DNA of 64,000 bases, taken from the NCBI GenBank assembly GCA_030425205.1, contig JAUIAP010000026.1, forward strand, positions 1-64,000. Reading direction: 5' to 3'. Source of the stretch: Anaerolineae bacterium. Its GTDB lineage: Bacteria > Chloroflexota > Anaerolineae > Promineifilales > Promineifilaceae. Below, piece by piece: positions 35,949-44,868 of this stretch. Made by a program: the position numbers and the translations under genes. The notes under the pieces were generated by a model, which did no database searches, was not told the DNA's origin, and saw only the letters and a program-made list of their open reading frames with translations. The stretch's first letter is position 1. Every line of letters starts with the position of its first letter.

Positions 35949-37220
35949 ATGGATATTGCAAAACCAAACGTGAAACAAACTATACCCGGTTTTCGTCGTG
36001 TACCGCGCACAGGCGTGATCTATGTAATGCACCGCGCAACATTGCGCGGTTTTGATTATGAAAATAAGTCGTGGGCAAATTTGGGGCAAGGGTCGCCTGA
36101 AACGCTCGACCTGCCCGATGCGCCGCCGCGTCTGACTGAGCTGCGTGCGCCCGCTCCGACACGCAAATATAGTCCTGTGGCGGGTCAAATCGAACTGCGC
36201 CAAAAGGTCGCTGACCTCTACAACTTTATTTACCGTAAGGGCAAGAAGTCACAATACACCTATGAGAATGTCAGTATTGCCGGGGGCGGGCGGCTCTCGT
36301 TGACACGGCTGGCGGCGGCGTTAGACAACGTCAACATGGGACATTTTTTACCCGACTATACGGCATACGAAGAGTTGCTTTCATCATTTCGGTCGTTTAT
36401 TCCGATGCCGATTTTGTTGGATGCGGGACGCGGCTATCAATTATCGGCCGAAGGTCTGCGCAACGAAATTCTCGGGCGCGGACTTTCGGCATTGCTCATC
36501 AGCAATCCTTGTAACCCAACCGGACAAGTCACCCAAGACTATCGCCTGCGCGGCTGGGTCGAAGTGGCACGTGAGACGGATTGCTCATTGATTCTCGATG
36601 AATTCTATAGCCATTACATCTACACCAACGCCAGTAACCCCTACAACATGGTTTCAGCGGCACAGTACGTCGAAGATGTTGAACGCGATCCAATCATTAT
36701 CGTCGATGGATTGACCAAAAACTGGCGGTATCCGGGTTGGCGTGTGTCGTGGACGTTGGGCCCTAAATCAGTTATCGAAACGCTGGCATCGGCCGGTTCA
36801 TTTCTCGATGGCGGTGCCAATCATCCGTTCCAAAATCAAGCCCTCGAACTGCTAGATCCAGAGTACGCGATTGCGGAAACAAAGGCGATTCAGAAGGTAT
36901 TTAAAGCGAAGCGGGACTATGTGCTGGAGCGACTGCACGATATGGGAATAACGGCCGATGCAACCCCCAACGGGGCGTTTTACGTCTGGGCAAATCTCTC
37001 CGATCTGCCTGTTCCTCTCAATGACGGCATGAGTTTCTTCGAGCATGGGCTAGAGGAAAACGTCATTACCGTTCCCGGCGTCTTTTTTGATGTGAATCCC
37101 GGTCAACGCCGCCGCAACTTCGCGCGTTATAAGCACTATTGTCGTGTCAGCTTCGGGCCCAATATGGAAACGCTGGAGCGGGGACTCGACGCACTTGAGC
37201 GCGTTATCGCAAAATTCTAG
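35949..37220 (+). CDS. PLP-dependent aminotransferase, class I/II
   Basis: The 423-residue product has the fold-type I aminotransferase pattern: ISNPCNPTGQV, the cofactor Asp/Tyr region LILDEFYSHYIY, and the PLP lysine in DGLTKNWRYPGWRV, followed by the Arg of RRNFARYKHYCRVSFG that binds substrate carboxylate. It would transfer amino groups between amino and 2-oxo acids. It stands alone, so the physiological substrate is unclear. Confidence 0.88.
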   Translation: MDIAKPNVKQTIPGFRRVPRTGVIYVMHRATLRGFDYENKSWANLGQGSPETLDLPDAPPRLTELRAPAPTRKYSPVAGQIELRQKVADLYNFIYRKGKKSQYTYENVSIAGGGRLSLTRLAAALDNVNMGHFLPDYTAYEELLSSFRSFIPMPILLDAGRGYQLSAEGLRNEILGRGLSALLISNPCNPTGQVTQDYRLRGWVEVARETDCSLILDEFYSHYIYTNASNPYNMVSAAQYVEDVERDPIIIVDGLTKNWRYPGWRVSWTLGPKSVIETLASAGSFLDGGANHPFQNQALELLDPEYAIAETKAIQKVFKAKRDYVLERLHDMGITADATPNGAFYVWANLSDLPVPLNDGMSFFEHGLEENVITVPGVFFDVNPGQRRRNFARYKHYCRVSFGPNMETLERGLDALERVIAKF

Positions 37221-37344
37221 CCGGGGGCACGCTCGCAACGCCCGCGCTGTAAAGGTTAAACCTTGACAAGCACGGTGTTATCGTCCGTTTGCGCGTGGTA
37301 TACTCGCAGCAATAGATTCAAATTTTAAGCAAGGTCAACAGTCG

Positions 37345-38211
37345 GTGATTGAAGTCCAAAACGTATCCAAGAGTTATCAAAACGTCCTCGCCTTGCGCGA
37401 TGTCTCCTTGCGAATCGAGAAGGGGGAAGTGACGGCTTTATTGGGGCCGAATGGGGCGGGAAAATCGACGCTGTTTAAGGTTGTTGCCAAACTGCTCAAT
37501 GCAGATCAGGGGAGTGTAAAGCCAACTGGTGGCGTTTGGCCGACGATGGCATATAAGCCAGATCGCTTGCTCTTCCCAAACAGGCTGACTGTTCGTCAAT
37601 ATCTGCAAATGATGACGAAACTGAGCCATGAAAAAGTGCCTAACGGACAGGTCGATGACTGTTTGCGGCGCGTTAATTTGATCGGTTCAGCAAATAAAAA
37701 GATTGGCGAGCTGTCTAAGGGGATGCGGCAGCGACTTGGTTTGGCTCAGGTGATGATTGGCAACCCCTCGCTCTTGTTGTTGGATGAGCCATCAAACGGA
37801 CTTGACCCCGATGGGCAGTTGGAAATGCAGCAGCTGATCCGCGACCTAAGTGCAGAAGGGCGTACCATATTAGTCAGTTCCCACCAGTTGCAGGAAGTTC
37901 AAAACGTCTGTACGCAAATCATCATTATCAACGAGGGGCGTATTCGCTATGTCAATCGTTTGGAAGAGGCTTTGGCGTTACGTCCGCACGTCACAATCCG
38001 CGTTGATCGGGATTTGACCCCCCTTGCACCGCTGTTGCGGCAATTGCACGAGGATATTGTTGTCTCTGGAATGTCGATTGAGATTGGTGAAGCAGCCGTT
38101 CCGCTGCGGCGGCGCGTCCTAACGATGTTGTTGGGGGCAGGGTATGATATTTTGAACATGGATTACAGCCGCATGACGTTGGCACAATTGTACGCGGAGG
38201 CTGTACGATGA
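37345..38211 (+). CDS. ABC transporter ATPase (ABC-2 type exporter)
   Basis: The 288-residue ATPase starts at GTG 37345. It has Walker A GPNGAGKST, signature LSKGMRQRLGLAQ, Walker B LLLLDEPSNGLDP and switch His in SSHQLQE. A ~75-residue C-terminal extension follows. The LSKGM signature is typical of ATPases that work with ABC-2 membrane proteins such as multidrug or NatA-like exporters. Its stop overlaps the next gene by 4 bases (ATGA), showing translational coupling. Confidence 0.9.
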   Translation: MIEVQNVSKSYQNVLALRDVSLRIEKGEVTALLGPNGAGKSTLFKVVAKLLNADQGSVKPTGGVWPTMAYKPDRLLFPNRLTVRQYLQMMTKLSHEKVPNGQVDDCLRRVNLIGSANKKIGELSKGMRQRLGLAQVMIGNPSLLLLDEPSNGLDPDGQLEMQQLIRDLSAEGRTILVSSHQLQEVQNVCTQIIIINEGRIRYVNRLEEALALRPHVTIRVDRDLTPLAPLLRQLHEDIVVSGMSIEIGEAAVPLRRRVLTMLLGAGYDILNMDYSRMTLAQLYAEAVR

Positions 38212-39050
38212 ATCGGCGCATTTTTGCATTGGTACGTTATTTGTTGAGTGGGCTGACTCGTTCACTCGTTGGGCTACTGTATATTTTGTTGGCTGGCGCG
38301 ATGTGGTGGCTTCTCTTTAATCCTCGTTCAGGACAGGTGCCAGAGGCAGACTACTTTATCCTAATTATTGGTATTTTTGGGCTAGTTTTAGCCTTTTTAG
38401 TGACATTGTCGATTGCGACAAGGGCTAACGGCATCGAGAGTGCGCCATTTTTACCGCGTTTGCCTAGTCGGGTTGAATATCTTGCGGCAGTATTGTTGTC
38501 GGTATTGGCGTTTGTGTTCACCATTCAGGGGTTACTAGGATTGGTAATAATGGTGCAACCTGCGGGGCCGGAGCTAGGCTGGTTGGCTTTTTTGAACGTG
38601 CTGCCGGTTTGGATTTCGGCCGATATTTTTGCCACCGTGCTTGCCCTACACGCCACTGATTTTGTCATGCGCGGCTGGTCACGAGTCGCCGTCTATGCGA
38701 CGTTAGCCGTGCTACTGTTTAGTCAAAGCATCGACACGCGCGGCGTGCGCTGGCTGTCAGATCGGCTCAACGGCTTTGCAACCTTCCTGACCCGCCAACA
38801 GTTCAACGGCGTTGCCCAGTCTGTCCGCAACGGTGCCAACTGGCTGACGACAAATGGACAAACCTTTTTTCAGGACACGGTTGGGTTTGTCTTTTGGCCG
38901 TTTAACGCAATTTCAGAAGCGGCGCAAAACGGCTTTTTCGACAGTGCACAAGCCCTTGCGCCTGCGATTCTGCTGCTCTATGCGACGATTTTGTTTATGC
39001 TGGCGGCCGACTTTTTTGCAACAAAAGATATGCAGTTGACAGAAGGATAG
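38208..39050 (+). CDS. ABC-type membrane permease subunit
   Basis: The 280-residue product has about six hydrophobic segments, beginning YLLSGLTRSLVGLLYILLAG and ending ALAPAILLLYATILFMLAAD. A soluble loop at ~170-235 separates the last segments. No specific family motif is clear, but its coupling to the ATPase gene shows it is the membrane half of the same exporter. A GTGCGGAC/GTCCGCAC stem-loop starts 5 bases after the stop. Confidence 0.75.
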   Translation: MNRRIFALVRYLLSGLTRSLVGLLYILLAGAMWWLLFNPRSGQVPEADYFILIIGIFGLVLAFLVTLSIATRANGIESAPFLPRLPSRVEYLAAVLLSVLAFVFTIQGLLGLVIMVQPAGPELGWLAFLNVLPVWISADIFATVLALHATDFVMRGWSRVAVYATLAVLLFSQSIDTRGVRWLSDRLNGFATFLTRQQFNGVAQSVRNGANWLTTNGQTFFQDTVGFVFWPFNAISEAAQNGFFDSAQALAPAILLLYATILFMLAADFFATKDMQLTEG

Positions 39051-39054
39051 CGTT

Positions 39055-39074
39055 GTGCGGACGCAGGTCCGCAC
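39055..39074. repeat. Perfect 8-bp stem-loop after the ABC permease
   Basis: GTGCGGAC and GTCCGCAC pair around GCAG. There is no T-run. It separates the exporter operon from the P450 gene and resembles the other G+C-rich palindromes found just after stop codons. Confidence 0.6.
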
Positions 39075-39103
39075 ATTGAATGGGTGCATGCTCGTTCAAC
39101 ATC

Positions 39104-40423
39104 ATGATTAACCAATTCCAACTCCTCGCCCACACGCCGCGCATCATGCGCGACCCACTAAACTATCTAACCGAATTGACCCAGACACACGGCGACATCG
39201 TTGAAATCGACGTGGCAGGATTTAAGGCATTTGTGCTGGCCGAGCCAGAGGCCATTGAGCACGTCTTAGTCAGCAACTTCCGCAACTATAGTAAAGAAAC
39301 GCCGCAATTTGAGACGTTTAAGTTTGTGGCGGGTGATGGATTGCTCAACAGCGATGGCGAATTATGGCGACAGCAGCGACGAATTATGCAGCCTGCATTT
39401 CACCGCAAGAAGTTAGCGCTGTTGCTCGACGCGATGATTCGCTGGACAGCCAAACGTGCTGATGCGTGGCGACAAAAGTCGGGGCAAGTCCTGCTGATTG
39501 AAGACGAGATGATGACGCTCTCGCTAGAGATATTATGCGAGACGCTTTTTGGTGTGGAGCTAAAGGCACGCTCTGAGGAGCTGGTGCATACGGTTAATCG
39601 GACGCTTGATTATGTCATGTTTCGGGCGCGTATGCCGTTTGATGCGATTGACAACGTGCCGCTCAAAGTTGTGCGCGACTATAAGGCGAGCATGATTGAA
39701 GTTGATCGCTTCGTCGACGAGCTAATTGCGGCACGACGTGCAAGCGACGGTTCGCATGATGATCTATTGCAACTGTTGATTGACGCGACCGATGATATGG
39801 GCAATCCGCTTTCGCGTGACATCATTCGTGATGAGATTGTGACGATGATTGTGGCCGGTTATGAGACGGTGGCGACGGGCTTAACGTGGACATGGTATCT
39901 GCTCGATAAGAATCGGGCGGTTGTCGAACAGGCGCGCAGAGAGATTGGGCGTGTGTTGGACGGGCGCGAATTATCGCTGGAAACGTTGCGCGAGTTGGTC
40001 TACACGCAGGCGATTTTCACCGAAGGGTTGCGGCTCTATCCGCCCGCGTGGGTTGTTTCGCGCAAGGCGTTGGACGTGGATGAGATTGCAGGCTTGCACG
40101 TGCCAGCAGGGTCGCCAATCATCATCAGCCCCTATGCGATGCACCACAACGCACGCTACTGGTTTGGTGCGGAACGGTTCACGCCCGAACGGTGGCTGCC
40201 CGAGTGGGGACGTAAGCGGCATAAGTGGCAATACATTCCGTTTGGGGCGGGACCGCGCTTGTGCATCGGTGCACGATTTGCGGAAATGGAAGCAGCGGTT
40301 GTGTTGGCGACGCTGTTGCCGAAGTTTGATGTTGTGTATGCGGGGCAGCACGCGCCAGTGATGAATGCGCTGGTGACCATTCGGCCGAAAAATCACATGC
40401 CCATGCGTGTCACATCTACATGA
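39104..40423 (+). CDS. Cytochrome P450
   Basis: The 439-residue product (ATG 39104, MINQFQL) has the haem-binding loop FGAGPRLCIGARFAEME with axial thiolate C387. It also has the I-helix oxygen-activation motif AGYETVATGLTW, the K-helix ExxR as EGLR, and the PERF-like FTPERW. It resembles CYP102/CYP4-type monooxygenases that hydroxylate fatty acids or similar lipids. No ferredoxin or reductase gene is adjacent, so the redox partner must be elsewhere. Apart from a TCGGCCGA copy at its 3' end, the gene is free of that motif. Confidence 0.93.
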   Translation: MINQFQLLAHTPRIMRDPLNYLTELTQTHGDIVEIDVAGFKAFVLAEPEAIEHVLVSNFRNYSKETPQFETFKFVAGDGLLNSDGELWRQQRRIMQPAFHRKKLALLLDAMIRWTAKRADAWRQKSGQVLLIEDEMMTLSLEILCETLFGVELKARSEELVHTVNRTLDYVMFRARMPFDAIDNVPLKVVRDYKASMIEVDRFVDELIAARRASDGSHDDLLQLLIDATDDMGNPLSRDIIRDEIVTMIVAGYETVATGLTWTWYLLDKNRAVVEQARREIGRVLDGRELSLETLRELVYTQAIFTEGLRLYPPAWVVSRKALDVDEIAGLHVPAGSPIIISPYAMHHNARYWFGAERFTPERWLPEWGRKRHKWQYIPFGAGPRLCIGARFAEMEAAVVLATLLPKFDVVYAGQHAPVMNALVTIRPKNHMPMRVTST

Positions 40424-40474
40424 AATTTCTCGCGCATTTAGATATTTTGAAGTCGCATCTCCGTATAAAGGAAT

Positions 40475-41032
40475 ATGAAAGAAAATGAAACACACGATAT
40501 AGACCTCAGCGCACCGATGCCGTCTGCGCCGATGCGTTTTAACGAGGACGGCAGCGTGGCATGGGGCGATATGTGGGATAGCTATTGCGTGCTGGCAACG
40601 GAGGGCGGCCCTGCACACCGCGAATCTCTGCTGCAAGCATCTGCCACAGTCGATCCCACGTCGCACAAGTATCAGGGCGTCGTCGCGGAAATTGTGCGTG
40701 GTGTCAAAGACGTGAGCGGGCTTGATGCGCGTGCCTCTGAGCAAGCAGGCTGGATTGCCGTTGAAACAGAATCGACAGGGATGGCAAGTTGGCTGGCCGA
40801 GAAAATCATCGCTGAAAACGTCGAAGCGCGGAGCGACGGCAAGTTATTGCTCGTACCCGTTGCAGAACATTACACGCTCAAAGGTGAGATTAAGAATGTC
40901 GTTACCGTCGTGGCAAAAACGACCCACTATTGGAAAGAGCATTTGGCGAGCGAGGTTAAGCGGGCGATGGATATGGAGAATATGTTTGCCAACATTGGGC
41001 AGAAATTGAAGGGGATTTTCGGCCGAAAATAA
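40475..41032 (+). CDS. Conserved-looking protein of unknown function
   Basis: The 185-residue product begins at ATG 40475 behind AAAGGA and reads as a soluble alpha/beta protein. It has no signal peptide or membrane segment. Features include GDMWDSYCVLATEGGPAHRE, an Asp/Glu-rich N-terminus and a C-terminal helix ending GIFGRK. I do not recognise the family. Codon use and the TCGGCCGA copy at 41019 match the neighbours, so it is likely a resident gene. It follows the P450 gene by 51 bases and could be cotranscribed with it. Confidence 0.65.
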   Translation: MKENETHDIDLSAPMPSAPMRFNEDGSVAWGDMWDSYCVLATEGGPAHRESLLQASATVDPTSHKYQGVVAEIVRGVKDVSGLDARASEQAGWIAVETESTGMASWLAEKIIAENVEARSDGKLLLVPVAEHYTLKGEIKNVVTVVAKTTHYWKEHLASEVKRAMDMENMFANIGQKLKGIFGRK

Positions 41033-41153
41033 CCATCCAAGCGACCAACAGTTGCCATCAATTTCACAATATTGACGATCTAGCCCACCTTCTTTACAAT
41101 CACCCAAACGACAAAGAATATCGGTCATTAGGGACATGGATAGCACGACTCAG

Positions 41154-41188
41154 ATACGCAATACGCAATACGCAACACGCAACACGTC
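41154..41188 (+). repeat. Heptamer tandem repeat ATACGCA/ACACGCA, nearly five copies
   Basis: Three ATACGCA units, one ACACGCA unit and one partial ACACG unit stand head-to-tail. The heptamer is the same as at 34507. It lies in the spacer before the MTA phosphorylase gene. Confidence 0.88.
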
Positions 41189-41275
41189 CCACAATCCATA
41201 CAAACACCTAAAGACCCAAATTATCATCCGAGTTGCTAAAGGTCACACTGTCAGTTGGCAACTCACTCCCAACAA

Positions 41276-42136
41276 ATGAACAATATCGAACTCGGCATCA
41301 TTGGCGGCAGCGGTCTCTACAACATGGCTGACTTGACAGACGTTGAAGAACGCACGATTGACACCCCATTTGGCGCGCCATCTGCTCCGCTGACAATCGG
41401 CACCCTACATGGCCGGCGTGTCGCCTTTATCCCGCGTCACGGCAAAGGGCATGTCTACTCACCGACAACCGTTCCGTATAAGGCAAATGCCTACGCACTC
41501 AAGTCGCTAGGCGTCAAATATGTTGTGGCGGTCAGCGCATGTGGATCGTTGCGTGAAGATTATGCGCCCGGTCACATTGTCATTCCCGATCAACTTTACG
41601 ACAATACGAAGCTACGTTCATCAACATTCTTTGGAACGGGTTTAGTCGCACACGTCGGCGTTGCCAATCCGTTTTCACCTGCATTGAGTAAGGCGGTTGC
41701 AACGGCTGTACGTGAGGCAGGTGGCACCGTGCATGAAGGTGGCACGTTTATCACAATTGAAGGCCCTCGCTTTAGCACACGCGGCGAATCGAATATCTTC
41801 CGCCAATGGGGATGTAGCATCATTGGGATGACGACCAGTCCAGAGGCGTACTTGGTGCGTGAGGCGGAGATGGCGTATGCCTGTATGGCGCACGTGACCG
41901 ATTACGATGTCTGGCACGAGAGCGAAGAGGCCGTCACGGTTGAGATGGTGATTCGGACGGTGATTGAGAACACAAAGGTCGCTCAGGCTGGCGTGAGTCA
42001 GCTCGTTAAGTCGATGGATGAGTGGGCGGTTGAAATGCCCGCGCATACGGCGTTAACCGATGCGGTTTTGACAAGCGCAATTGATGATGCCGAGCGGCAG
42101 CGGTTGGGGTTGCTGGTGGAGCGATATTTTGCGTGA
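41276..42136 (+). CDS. mtnP: S-methyl-5'-thioadenosine phosphorylase
   Basis: The 286-residue product (ATG 41276, MNNIELGIIGGSGLYNM) is a PNP-family enzyme. It has the phosphate-binding IPRHGKGH, the YKANAYALKSLGV segment, and TIEGPRFSTRGES with the MTA-binding ISMTTSPEAYL-like IGMTTSPEAYL. It splits MTA into adenine and 5-methylthioribose-1-phosphate in methionine salvage. It is a single gene here. Confidence 0.92.
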   Translation: MNNIELGIIGGSGLYNMADLTDVEERTIDTPFGAPSAPLTIGTLHGRRVAFIPRHGKGHVYSPTTVPYKANAYALKSLGVKYVVAVSACGSLREDYAPGHIVIPDQLYDNTKLRSSTFFGTGLVAHVGVANPFSPALSKAVATAVREAGGTVHEGGTFITIEGPRFSTRGESNIFRQWGCSIIGMTTSPEAYLVREAEMAYACMAHVTDYDVWHESEEAVTVEMVIRTVIENTKVAQAGVSQLVKSMDEWAVEMPAHTALTDAVLTSAIDDAERQRLGLLVERYFA

Positions 42137-42212
42137 GGTATGCATTTGTGCATTGGCTTAAGCCTGCTTAACAGTTTCACCTTACAACGCTGCGTAGGGC
42201 TAAAATGCCCGC

Positions 42213-43508
42213 GTGATTAAACGACTCAATGACAACAACAGCGGCATCTTGGCAGAATTAATTTTGCTGATGGTGGTCGCTGTTTTTTTGTTGGCAAATG
42301 GATTGGCGTTGAGCGTGGCCAAGACAGGAGGGGTTAGCTGGGAGCATCTTCGGCCGATTTTTCTCTGGGCAGTCGTTATAACGGTCGCCTTGATCCTGCT
42401 ACAACGTTATGCCGCCAGACACGATCCCATACTATTCGCGCTCTATGCCTTTTTGACAGGGTGGGGATTGATCTTACAAGACCGTTTGGCGCCGGCATTT
42501 ATCGGCCGATATCAACTCTGGTTTACCATTAGCACCGCGCTCCTTAGCGCCGTCACCATCCTACCACGCAATCTCAACGTCATTCGCCGCTACCGTTATA
42601 CGCTGCTCTTGTCAGGTATCGCATTGCTGACGCTGACCCTCTTTTTTGGCGTAAATCCGATCGGTACAGGGGCTGCATTATGGCTTCCCGTCCCATTTGT
42701 CCCTGCCTTTTTCCAGCCGTCTGAGCTGCTCAAGCTGCTCTTCATATTCTTTTTCGCCAGCTATTTCGCCGATCGCGGTCGCATCATCACCGCCAAACAG
42801 GAACATAGCTTTTGGTATTCGCTTCCCTATCTCGCGCCGCTGTTTGTCATGTGGGGATTCTGCGTCTTACTGTTGGTTTGGCAACAGGATTTGGGTGCGG
42901 CCAGCATCTTTTTCGTCCTGTTTTTATCAATGCTTTATACGGCAACAGGCAAACGCCGCTATCTGGTCGTCGGGTTTGCGTTATTGATTATGGCGGGCTT
43001 TATCGGTTATGCCGCATATGATCTCATTGCCCTGCGCATTGATGCGTGGCTAAATCCTTGGCCGAATGTCTTTGATCGGTCGTTTCAGATTGTGCAGTCA
43101 CTCTATGCGTTGGCGGCGGGCGGTATTGCGGGCGGCGGCGTGGGACAGGGCTTTCCCACATTTATTCCTGTGGTGCATTCCGATTTTGTCTTTGCCGCAA
43201 TCGCAGAAGAGTGGGGACTACTTGGCACATTGACTATCGTTGCCTGTTTCGCGTTGCTCGCACAGCGAGGCCTACGCATTGCCCTGCTGGCACGGTCCGC
43301 CTTTCGCACCTATCTCGGTGTGGGTATCGTCGTCTTGATTTCGGTGCAGGCGTTTCTAATTATGGGTGGCGTAACAAAATTACTGCCGTTGACAGGGGTA
43401 ACATTGCCGTTTTTGAGCTATGGGGGAAGTTCGTTGGTGATGGCCTCTGGCATGGTCGGGTTGTTGTTGTATCTGTCGTGTTCGACCGATTCCGCTCCTT
43501 CCATCTAA
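42213..43508 (+). CDS. SEDS-family protein (FtsW/RodA/SpoVE)
   Basis: The 431-residue multi-spanning membrane protein starts at GTG 42213. The SEDS signature appears in the C-terminal half, with GGGVGQGFPTFIPVVHSDFVFAAIAEEWG and the final LPLTGVTLPFLSYGGSSLV. SEDS proteins are peptidoglycan glycosyltransferases that act with a class B PBP in division or elongation. No PBP gene is adjacent. Two TCGGCCGA copies occur in its first 300 bases. Confidence 0.88.
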   Translation: MIKRLNDNNSGILAELILLMVVAVFLLANGLALSVAKTGGVSWEHLRPIFLWAVVITVALILLQRYAARHDPILFALYAFLTGWGLILQDRLAPAFIGRYQLWFTISTALLSAVTILPRNLNVIRRYRYTLLLSGIALLTLTLFFGVNPIGTGAALWLPVPFVPAFFQPSELLKLLFIFFFASYFADRGRIITAKQEHSFWYSLPYLAPLFVMWGFCVLLLVWQQDLGAASIFFVLFLSMLYTATGKRRYLVVGFALLIMAGFIGYAAYDLIALRIDAWLNPWPNVFDRSFQIVQSLYALAAGGIAGGGVGQGFPTFIPVVHSDFVFAAIAEEWGLLGTLTIVACFALLAQRGLRIALLARSAFRTYLGVGIVVLISVQAFLIMGGVTKLLPLTGVTLPFLSYGGSSLVMASGMVGLLLYLSCSTDSAPSI

Positions 43509-43533
43509 CCCTAAAATCGCCTATACTGTTACT

Positions 43534-44253
43534 ATGTCAGACTACCAAACTTACGAAATAATTGTTGATGCAATCGAACCGCCTGACGTAAGTCAGTTAA
43601 CAACGGAGGACGATACGCCTGTGGATAATTTGCCGTCTGAGAAGCAACAACGCCTCTCAACCACGACGCTATATAGCAATGATGTTATTTCTCGCCCATT
43701 TCTCGCTGCGGCGAATGTCGCTATTTACTCACGGGCCGTAGAAGGCACTGCAATTGTGCCTGATGTCCTGCTAAGTTTGGATGTGTCAGTATCAGAAGAT
43801 TTTTGGCAAAAAGAACATCGTGCTTATTTGGGTTGGATATTTGGTAAGAATCCTGAAGTCGTTTTAGAGATCGTGTCCAATCGAAAAGGGGGCGAGTTAG
43901 ATGCAAAAATGTCTCGCTATGCTCAACTCGGTGTTTGGTATTATGTCGTTTATGATCCACACACCTACATTCAAGCTGAAAAAGTTGCCGTCTATGAGTT
44001 GCAACAGGGTGTGTATAAGCTCAAATCAGATTTATTGCTTGATGCGGTTGGACTAGGGCTACAACTTTGGGAAGGTGAATTTGAAGACACACTTTCTGAA
44101 TGGCTGCGTTGGACCGATCTAGATGGAAATCTTCTGCCGACTGGCAAGGAACGTGCCGACAGCGAAAGAGCGCGTGCTGAAAGTGAAAGAGCGCGTGCTG
44201 AAAAATTTGCTGCAAAACTGCGTGAGCTTGGCATCGATCCAGAATCAATTTAG
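43534..44253 (+). CDS. Uma2-family restriction-endonuclease-fold protein
   Basis: The 239-residue product fits the Uma2/DUF820 family: PDVLLSLDV, then PEVVLEIVSNRKGGEL with the PD-(D/E)xK-type acidic residues, then KMSRYAQLGVWYYVVYDP. The tail has repeated RAESERARAE units forming a short charged coiled coil. Such genes are very numerous in cyanobacteria and Chloroflexota; their biological role is uncertain. Its end overlaps the convergent phosphatase gene by 9 bases. No TCGGCCGA copy is present. Confidence 0.85.
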   Translation: MSDYQTYEIIVDAIEPPDVSQLTTEDDTPVDNLPSEKQQRLSTTTLYSNDVISRPFLAAANVAIYSRAVEGTAIVPDVLLSLDVSVSEDFWQKEHRAYLGWIFGKNPEVVLEIVSNRKGGELDAKMSRYAQLGVWYYVVYDPHTYIQAEKVAVYELQQGVYKLKSDLLLDAVGLGLQLWEGEFEDTLSEWLRWTDLDGNLLPTGKERADSERARAESERARAEKFAAKLRELGIDPESI

Positions 44254-44868
44254 ATGATCAGTAACAATTCCGCTTAGGAAAATGTTGTTTCTATTATCAA
44301 CTTGCCCGCGAATAAAGGCGGTATTGGGAAGCGAGAACGTCTTTTGAAATCTCCCGAATGCCGCCACGCCATTACCCAATCCCCCTAACATTTTCTGCCA
44401 CAAAACCATCCGCAAGAATGTGCCGTGCGTAAAGACAACGATCTGCTGCATGTTGGATGCACGAAGATTGTCAAATAACGTGTTAACACGCTGAATACAA
44501 TCGGTAAATGTCTCTGTGTTGACGTCGCAGCGATGCTCTGGATCATCGATATCGAAAAAGTCACGAAAAGTGGCTAGGCGCGATTCCATGGCGACATTGG
44601 TGTAGTAGCTATCGGCGAGCGGGCAGAACTCTTGGACTTGCCACGTTGCAGTGGCAACATCTGGAAAACGGGCACGCAGCGGTTCGGCCGATTCTCTTGC
44701 CCGCACAAACGGCGACGAGACGATCAAATCTGGCTCTGGTAGATGGTCAACCACTGCCCGCACCTGTTCCCAACCACGTGGCGACAGCTTCGATCCTTCC
44801 CGACTCGGATCGGGTAGTCCGATGTTCGATTCACTCTCTCCATGTCTGACTAACCAAAACTGTTTCAT
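44245..44868 (-). CDS. Histidine phosphatase family protein (second of pair)
   Basis: The 207-residue product starts with the phospho-histidine motif WLVRHGESESNIG, and has a second catalytic His in VFTHGTFLRM. The ATG at 44868 overlaps the stop of the upstream paralogue by 4 bases (ATGA), so the two are translationally coupled; ATG 44874 is an alternative. Members range from phosphoglycerate mutases to broad phosphatases; the substrate is unknown. Confidence 0.85.
   Translation of the reverse strand: MKQFWLVRHGESESNIGLPDPSREGSKLSPRGWEQVRAVVDHLPEPDLIVSSPFVRARESAEPLRARFPDVATATWQVQEFCPLADSYYTNVAMESRLATFRDFFDIDDPEHRCDVNTETFTDCIQRVNTLFDNLRASNMQQIVVFTHGTFLRMVLWQKMLGGLGNGVAAFGRFQKTFSLPNTAFIRGQVDNRNNIFLSGIVTDHLN

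Noticed and set aside
17341..39010. ACGGCCGA and GCGGCCGA sites counted as palindrome copies
   Set aside because: They share only the CGGCCG core, are far fewer, and break the full 8-bp palindrome, so they were left out of the count.
41154..41188. Possible CRISPR array
   Set aside because: The units are 7 bases long and directly joined, with no spacers, and no cas genes are in the window.
42213..43508. Assignment of the SEDS gene specifically as ftsW or rodA
   Set aside because: No adjacent PBP, mre or division gene supports one over the other.
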